From: Sporodiniella umbellata
Lineage: Eukaryota; Mucoromycota; Mucoromycetes; Mucorales; Rhizopodaceae
Length of the DNA stretch: 52,029 bases
Direction of reading: 5' to 3'
Assembly (NCBI GenBank): GCA_025677835.1
Contig: JAIXMR010000144.1
Span: forward strand, 1-52,029
Position 1 is the stretch's first letter. The number at the start of each line of letters is the position of its first letter. Positions 46,415 through 52,029 of the stretch are shown piece after piece. A program made the translations under genes and the position numbers. The notes beneath the pieces are model-generated. The model made no database searches. It was not told the origin of the DNA and worked only from the letters and a program-made list of their open reading frames with translations.

Positions 46415-49400
46415 TTATTTGTTGAGACGCTCCTTCAGTTTACTAACCCACTGTCCGATGCGCTGCTGAATTGTGTCGTTATCGTCAATAATGTGTGATA
46501 GACATGCTGCAAAGAAAAAGCCTGATTCTTTGTTTGTTTTTGACAGTAAATTAATAGCGTTATTGATTGATCCTTTTGCTTCAGATAATACGAAACTTGA
46601 AAGCTTTTAGTTGTGCTTTTACTTTTTATCTCGTAGTCCCTTACCAAATGGCTGCCAATTCGTAGTCTTCTTTTATTTGCGAGTAGTTAGCCCATTCTAG
46701 AAACAGTCTGCTCAAAAGGTCTTTATCTTCAGGTAACCTTATTTTTGCTAAAGCAATAGCCTCTCGAAACATATTGTGGTTTTGATATACTTCTACTGCT
46801 TCATATATATGAGAGCATGCAATATAGCAACTGGCAGCTAAATGATACTTGCCCAACCTTTCCATCTTTTTTCCCTGCTTTCTCATTAGATTACACCATG
46901 TGGATTTTCCAGCTATGTTATGTTAGTTTTACTTTTTTGTTTCTTTTAAAAGAAAAAGAAAATACCCTGTGGACTCATAGCTAATACTATCCAATCAGTC
47001 ACATTGTCACTACTTTCACTAAAAAGGGTACTTGCTTGTGAGAGCATAATATTCATCGAGAGCTGCTTATCAAATCGGTCCAATGAGCTCTTTTCAACTT
47101 TTGAAACATCTGTTTGTGTTTGTATTGACTTTTCTATAAAAATATATTGGTATTTTTGTGTTTGTTGGTTTTAAAAACCTTCGATTTCAATAAGACTAAC
47201 AACATCTTCTTTATCTCCAAAAATTTGGTCATATATCCCAACGTTTTCATCTTGTTCAAACACACCCAAATACTTTGTGACAATAGGGTCCTCTCTTTCT
47301 TGATCAGAGATTTCCTTCCGTTGCAATTCGTTAACAACAGCTTCTATTCTACCTTCAAAAATTACATTAGCTAAACGTAAGCATTTTTTTCCTTTGCTTT
47401 CTGGAGTAGCTTTTCTTTCAGATAGCTCTGATTCGCTCATCATATCCAGATTTTGTGTCATTTTCTGTTTTTTTGGTTCACTCTGCTTTGCATTGCCTGA
47501 AGCTAGTCGCTTTGTCACTCGTTTTTTTATTTGAGTCTTTTCTCTTTCATATAGAGAGCTTTTGGCTATGATGATAGAATTAACTTTTGAAAAGCTACTT
47601 GATAAAACCTGAACGACTTACCAGGAGTTTGTGTTGAAACCGTGAAATCAGAAATATCCCAATCGTATATGAATCTATCTACACTGCTAGTAAACAATCT
47701 CTTGTAATTGTTCCAATCCCAGCAGAGTGATAAAACAGAAGCACGATGCTGATCAAAGATCGAAACTAGTTTCTCCATTTCCCAGACGAAAACAAAACTA
47801 TCTTCTGATCCAGATGCAAAAATATACACGTTGGGATCATGTGACCATTTTAAGGTAGTGATGGCCAAAGTATGCTTATAAATCGCTTTGTATGGTTTGG
47901 CTTCTGGGATAACCTTGGCTATTTTTTTTTTAGGCTCCATATAAGTTGGCTTTTTTTCTTGAACTGAAAAAATACCTGGGACATCTTCTGTTTTCTTCGT
48001 TAAATCATGAACAATAATTGCACCTTGTTGACAGCCTGTAACAAGATAGTTATCTTTTAGATCTAATGCTGTGATTTCCTTGTTGTGGCAAGTGGATATA
48101 TATAACAGTTTCAGCGTCGTAAGTGAATAAACTTCTACAACACCATCCATATGTCCAAAAGCTATAAAGTTTTTATTTGCAGCCATAGCAGTTCGACGGA
48201 ATCCTGTTTTAAATCTTAAGCTGTCAGTCCAGTATGAGTTTCTCTGATCTATTAAATCGTTTAAAATAATGGGGTTCGCCACAGAATCTTGGGAGTCATG
48301 AACATAGATCATTCCATTACTATTGCAGGTTATCAGGGTATCTAACATGCTTCCATCGTTAAGAGCCAAAGACATATCAAGCCCCCAAACAATCAGAGGG
48401 CACTCTTTTGAATTTTGATGTGTTTTAAAAATACAATTCTGTTGCTTTGATGTATCATAAATGCCTACGCGCCCAATTTCATCTGCAAAAGCAAGTAAAT
48501 CAGGTTTAGAAGGGTGACACGCAACCTAAAAGAGAAATTAGCTTCTTTTTTCTGGAGTAAAAGAAAACCATACACGTAATATCTTTGCATATAAATTTTT
48601 CCATATCACATCAGCTGTATAATAATTGTAACGAGACTTGCTTGGCATAATAGACTCCTTTTTTTGGAAATTCCACAGCTTCAGAGAATTGTCGCCTAGT
48701 CCCATAGCCAACTGGTTTGGGTTGGCGAAAGATATATCCAAAGCATAAGGAAAAGCTGCCTGAGTCTTCATAATCTGTACAGCACTTCTTTTTTTCACAT
48801 CCCATTTTACAATTTGCTTATCAAGAGATGTGGTAATACAGTTTCTCCCTTCGTTATACCAATTAATAGAAAAAACTATTCGATTATGTTTATCCAATCT
48901 TCCAGAGGTAATTAGTTTCGGTCCGCCTTTAGTGATTTCGTATGTAAGAATAGAACCAAGATAGCTCGTTAAATAAAGCTTATTTTCGTAGGACGGAGAC
49001 CATGAAACTTCGATCCAGATGGCAGATTTTTGTTGCTCAGTGGCCACAGAAGGGGGATATGGGATTTTAATACTGGTGACTTTTTTTTGTAAAGAGACAT
49101 CATAAACAAAAACGTTTCTTAATCTTCTAGTACTAAAAGATAATAACGGCCACTGATCTGTAACAGGTTTCTTTTGCCAGTTAATAGATTGAATTGCATC
49201 ATTATCACCAGCGGTCTGAAAGACAGTTTTCATGCTTAGATCCTCAGCTATTTCTTCGATAAACACTAGTCCATTTGCATACCCAATAGCAGCATAATCA
49301 ATATCGTTGTATGTAGTAATGGAAATGCATGTAACTTCCGAGTTTACTTTAGTTACGACTGTAGTATTTTCTCCAAAAGGCTCAGAGACGACAACTTTTC

Positions 49401-49825
49401 CCTTTACATCACCTGAAATTAAGACGCTTCCCTGTCTGAATACTTTCAGTGCTGTCACTTCTGCCTAAAGAGGGATTGCCTTCCTTTAGCAACAATTTGT
49501 ATCGTTTTCGTGCTTTAAGGATAGATACCTTGTGTTCGCCATGAGAAGCAGCCAAGGTATTTGACATCATGTTCCACACACATACTAGCTTATCTGCACC
49601 AGCTGTAAAGCAAAGTACACTATGAACATCAATCGCATTTATCTTTTCCAAAGAAGCAGCAAAGGAATTAAAGTATTTTAATTCTTGCAGATCGAGTATA
49701 ACAACAATATTACGAGTTGCATATAGGAAAAACTTTGAATCTGATATTGCAGTGGCATTGGGAGAATACCAATTGGGTACTGGAGGATAAGCTCGGCATT
49801 TTGGATACAAGCCTTGTAGACTCAT
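46415..49825 (-). CDS. GEMIN5: Gemin5-like snRNA-binding WD40/TPR protein (SMN complex)
   Basis: Seven exons on the minus strand: 49825-49529, 49464-48574, 48525-47622, 47565-47179, 47133-46966, 46912-46645, 46595-46415 (introns 45-64 bp), 3096 nt, 1031 residues; human Gemin5 is about 1508. The first two thirds are WD40 repeats: it opens with VPNWYSPNATAISDSKFFLY, matching the start of the Gemin5 propeller, and includes FTAGADKLVCVWN, KVACHPSKPDLLAFADEIGR-type blocks, YIFASGSEDSFVFVWEME and RLFTSSVDRFIYDWDI. After a charged linker comes a TPR-like module with MERLGKYHLAASCYIACSHI, YEAVEVYQNHNMFREAIALA and ARL-type KIRLPEDKDLL, close to the Gemin5 dimerisation/TPR region. In animals Gemin5 recognises the snRNA Sm-site and m7G cap for snRNP assembly. 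The C-terminal RNA-binding region of the human protein is absent. The last exon frame (CFVLSEAKGS) was chosen over a longer alternative because it continues the TPR pattern. Confidence 0.86.
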
Positions 49826-49950
49826 TTACTGGATTAAGTGCAAGATTCTCTTGATCACAATTTTAGAGGTTGAATAAATAACAGTCCGCTTCTTGGACTT
49901 AAGTAACAAAATTTTCAACTTTTTTTTTTTAGCAATTATTCTGTATTATA
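49826..49950. promoter_or_regulatory. 125-bp divergent promoter of GEMIN5 and RRP40
   Basis: Only 125 bp separate the two start codons. It contains a T10 run at 49921-49930 and no clear TATA box. Both products act in RNA metabolism, so co-regulation from a shared nucleosome-free region is plausible inference. Confidence 0.5.
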
Positions 49951-50720
49951 ATGGACACTGATTTTAACACTGTTCTTCCTGGAGATATAGTCTCCGTGAA
50001 CACAGAAACAACAGTTGTACTAGGACCTGGACTGAGACAGGAAGGCGATGAGGTGGTAGCCACAAAAGCAGGCATTTTACGTCATTTTGAGTCAGGCAAC
50101 CGCTGGTGGATCGAAAGTAATCAGAAAAGAGTAATAGAAACACAAAAAAAAAGAGGGAGAATGGGGAAAGAGTTTACCACCAAACAGATAAAAACTAAAA
50201 CTTTCAATAACAGTACATTGCCTCAACCGGAGAATCTGTCATTGGAACCGTAACAGCTAAGCTAGGTGAATACTTTCGTGTTGACATTGGTACAGCTCAC
50301 TCTGCTGTTTTGCCCATGTTAGCTTTTGAAGGTGCTACTAAACGCAACAGACCCAATCTTTCAGTACGATCGCTTGTCTATACCAGAGTATCTATGGCTA
50401 ATCGAGATATGGAAGCTGAGCTTGAGTGTGTCAATCCTTCAACAGGCAAAGCAGACGGTTTTGGAGAGCTTTCAGGTGGCTTTGTATTCTGTGCGTCTTT
50501 AGGGCTTTGCCGAAGATTATTGAATCCCAAAACACCTATTTTAACTTTACTTGGGGACCGCTTCCCATTTGAGACAGCAGTAGGTATGAATGGACGTGTC
50601 TGGGTAAATTCAGAGGAGCATAACATCACTATTTTGATCGCAAATGCTATACAATACTCAGAATACCTCAGTGAAGAAGAGTGCCACCAATTGGTAAAAG
50701 ATCTTATAAGCAAGCTTTAA
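49951..50720 (+). CDS. RRP40: RNA exosome cap subunit Rrp40 (EXOSC3)
   Basis: S1/KH subunit of the cap of the RNA exosome. Two exons, 49951-50130 and 50214-50720, an 83-bp intron, 228 residues (yeast 240). N-terminal VLPGDIVSV and VVLGPGLRQEGDEVVATKAG lead to WWIESNQKR|YIASTGESVIGTVTAK, the join that fixes the intron: without it the frame runs on to a stop 120 bp later. S1-domain residues EYFRVDIGTAHSAVLPMLAF precede the hallmark EGATKRNRPN. The KH part carries the subunit-specific GMNGRVWV, with a NITILIANAI helix. It shares a 125-bp promoter with GEMIN5. Confidence 0.95.
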
Positions 50721-52029
50721 GCTACTGTAAATAAAAAAAAGAAACATAAAACACACAATTATTAAAACAAACTATGTTTGGTAACATCAAAGATTGCTCA
50801 AGACAACCTGGAAATTTAATATGACAGATAACTATTTAAAACAAAACAATGCAAGGTATTGTTTTATATCAAATGCTATTGAGCGATTTGCGAACAGGAT
50901 TGCCGTTGTGCTTAACAATATATACCTTCATCTTCCACCATACCTCAGCTTAGTCTTGTGCCTATATTTATATATTTTTTGTTTTAGTTGATCGTTTTCA
51001 GGTAATGTCTAGCCGCCAGTCAGTATTTTTTGGTGTGAAAACCAATCTTCTATCACATTTGGTTAGCAAAAGAATAAAACTAAACGTTCCACGTGAATTC
51101 CACTGATGTGAGCTTACTTGAGCTTCATTATTAACTATAGTTTGCTGTACTTTTATCTATAGATTCAATTCAATCTCAAAGTACAATAGGTAACTTTAAG
51201 TATACCCTGATATTAACTTCTATACTTATATTCAATACATTTGGTTTGTTTTTTTTCAAAGAAAAAAAAAAGCAATTTTAATTTAATCTAGAGGCCCTTA
51301 TATTCCAAACATCGTCTATAATATAAGGCTTTGTGATACGTAAAAATACATGGGAAGTACAATACTTTAGTATCCATGTTTATCAGTGAGATAGGCCTCC
51401 AGCTAAATAAAGACGTAAGGTCGTCTTTTTTAGGAAGCAGTGTCATGCAAGCCTTCTCCATAACTTTGGAAATGCTCCTTTTTTTCAAAGCGTCATTGTA
51501 AATCTGGTTAAGCAACTATAAACTGTTTAGGTGCTTAAAAAACAAATTTAGAACTTCGTACGGTGATCCATCTGTTGTATTTCGAGAAGTAAAACAATAA
51601 AGTAAAAACAAAATAGAAAAAAACTTTGTGAATATTTTGAGACTGTATATATCGGATTGTTCTTTATTAAGTATAAAATAAACTGCTCTTTATATACTTT
51701 TACAATTTGCTATAGCTGTTATGTATTAGACTTCTTTTACTATTAGATCTTTTCTATATATGAATATTAGAGAGAATCTTTCTGCTATACACTAATTGTG
51801 TCATCTATGACATCTTTTCTAAATTAGATCATGACAGCTCTTAGTCCGATCTTATTGTCTTTAGACTATTCTTTCTGTCCTTGTTTTTTTTTTCAAGAAT
51901 GGCTTCGGGATCTTTAATGTAATGTTTTATGCATCTCTGGACAACATGAATGTGTATACCCAATTGCCTCTTAGTAGCAAAAGCACTAAGGCATTTGTCT
52001 AAAAAAAAAAAGAAACCCTGTTGTCTTGT
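50721..52029. other. AT-rich non-coding right end
   Basis: 1.3 kb after RRP40. Apart from the LINE remnant at 51288-51515 I see no gene. The 65-codon frame at 50794-50991 is hydrophobic without features and looks like chance. Confidence 0.55.
51288..51515 (-). mobile_element. Remnant of a LINE (non-LTR) reverse transcriptase
   Basis: The minus-strand frame reads KACMTLLPKKDDLTSLFSWR followed by PISLINMDTKV, the conserved block at the start of the reverse-transcriptase domain of LINE elements (usual form: LLPKKGD..... NWRPISLLN.D.K). Sequence on both sides is not open, so only about 75 codons survive. The element would have been transcribed leftward. Assignment to a particular clade is not possible from this piece. 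Confidence 0.75.

Overview
The window is nuclear DNA of a fungus, most likely an early-diverging one of the Mucorales type. Evidence: AT-rich sequence; very short spliceosomal introns (mostly 42-93 bp, GT-AG, often with a T-run before the acceptor); gene spacings down to tens of bases; a gene set with a Gemin5 homologue, which baker's yeast lacks; and an intron-bearing gene of a PD-(D/E)XK-like family that I associate, from memory only, with Mucorales. No rRNA or tRNA gene, CRISPR array or bacterial-type operon was seen. The order-level assignment is inference. All exon joins below were worked out by hand from reading frame, splice consensus and protein-family similarity; no search was run.

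Layout. 1-12.2 kb is dense housekeeping sequence: 3' end of a RanBP3/Yrb2-type Ran-binding protein (+), an 11-exon THADA/Trm732 gene (+), the ribonucleotide reductase large subunit (-) and TSR3 (-). 12.2-23.5 kb is an accessory stretch: about 8.3 kb without a credible intact gene, a compact structured element at 19.37-19.58 kb that looks like a Pol III-type non-coding RNA gene, and a broken PD-(D/E)XK-like gene at 20.5-22.5 kb. This stretch is bounded by two inverted copies of one repeat (12.3 and 23.1 kb). 23.5-38.9 kb is dense again: PRMT1-type methyltransferase, LisH-WD40 protein, BCP1, bifunctional PFK-2/FBPase-2, an XPB-like helicase without the usual N-terminal part, NOP12, a tail-anchored coiled-coil protein, a Med15/Gal11-type KIX and polyQ Mediator subunit, and a small PH-domain protein. 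38.9-41.8 kb is gene-poor. 41.8-50.7 kb holds VPS54, ribosomal protein S12, a Gemin5 homologue and exosome subunit RRP40. The last 1.3 kb is non-coding apart from a LINE reverse-transcriptase remnant.

Themes. Several genes serve RNA metabolism and ribosome assembly: Trm732 (tRNA 2'-O-methylation), Tsr3 (18S rRNA acp modification), Nop12 (60S assembly), Bcp1 (uL14/Rpl23 chaperone), eS12, Rrp40 (exosome) and Gemin5 (snRNP assembly). They are not an operon, but neighbours are closely packed: the XPB-like and NOP12 stop codons are 16 bp apart, PRMT1 and LisH-WD40 are 48 bp apart, and GEMIN5 and RRP40 share a 125-bp divergent promoter.

The best candidates for something undescribed are the 19.4-kb hairpin/direct-repeat RNA-like element, the inverted-repeat-bounded island that contains it, and the truncated XPB paralogue.
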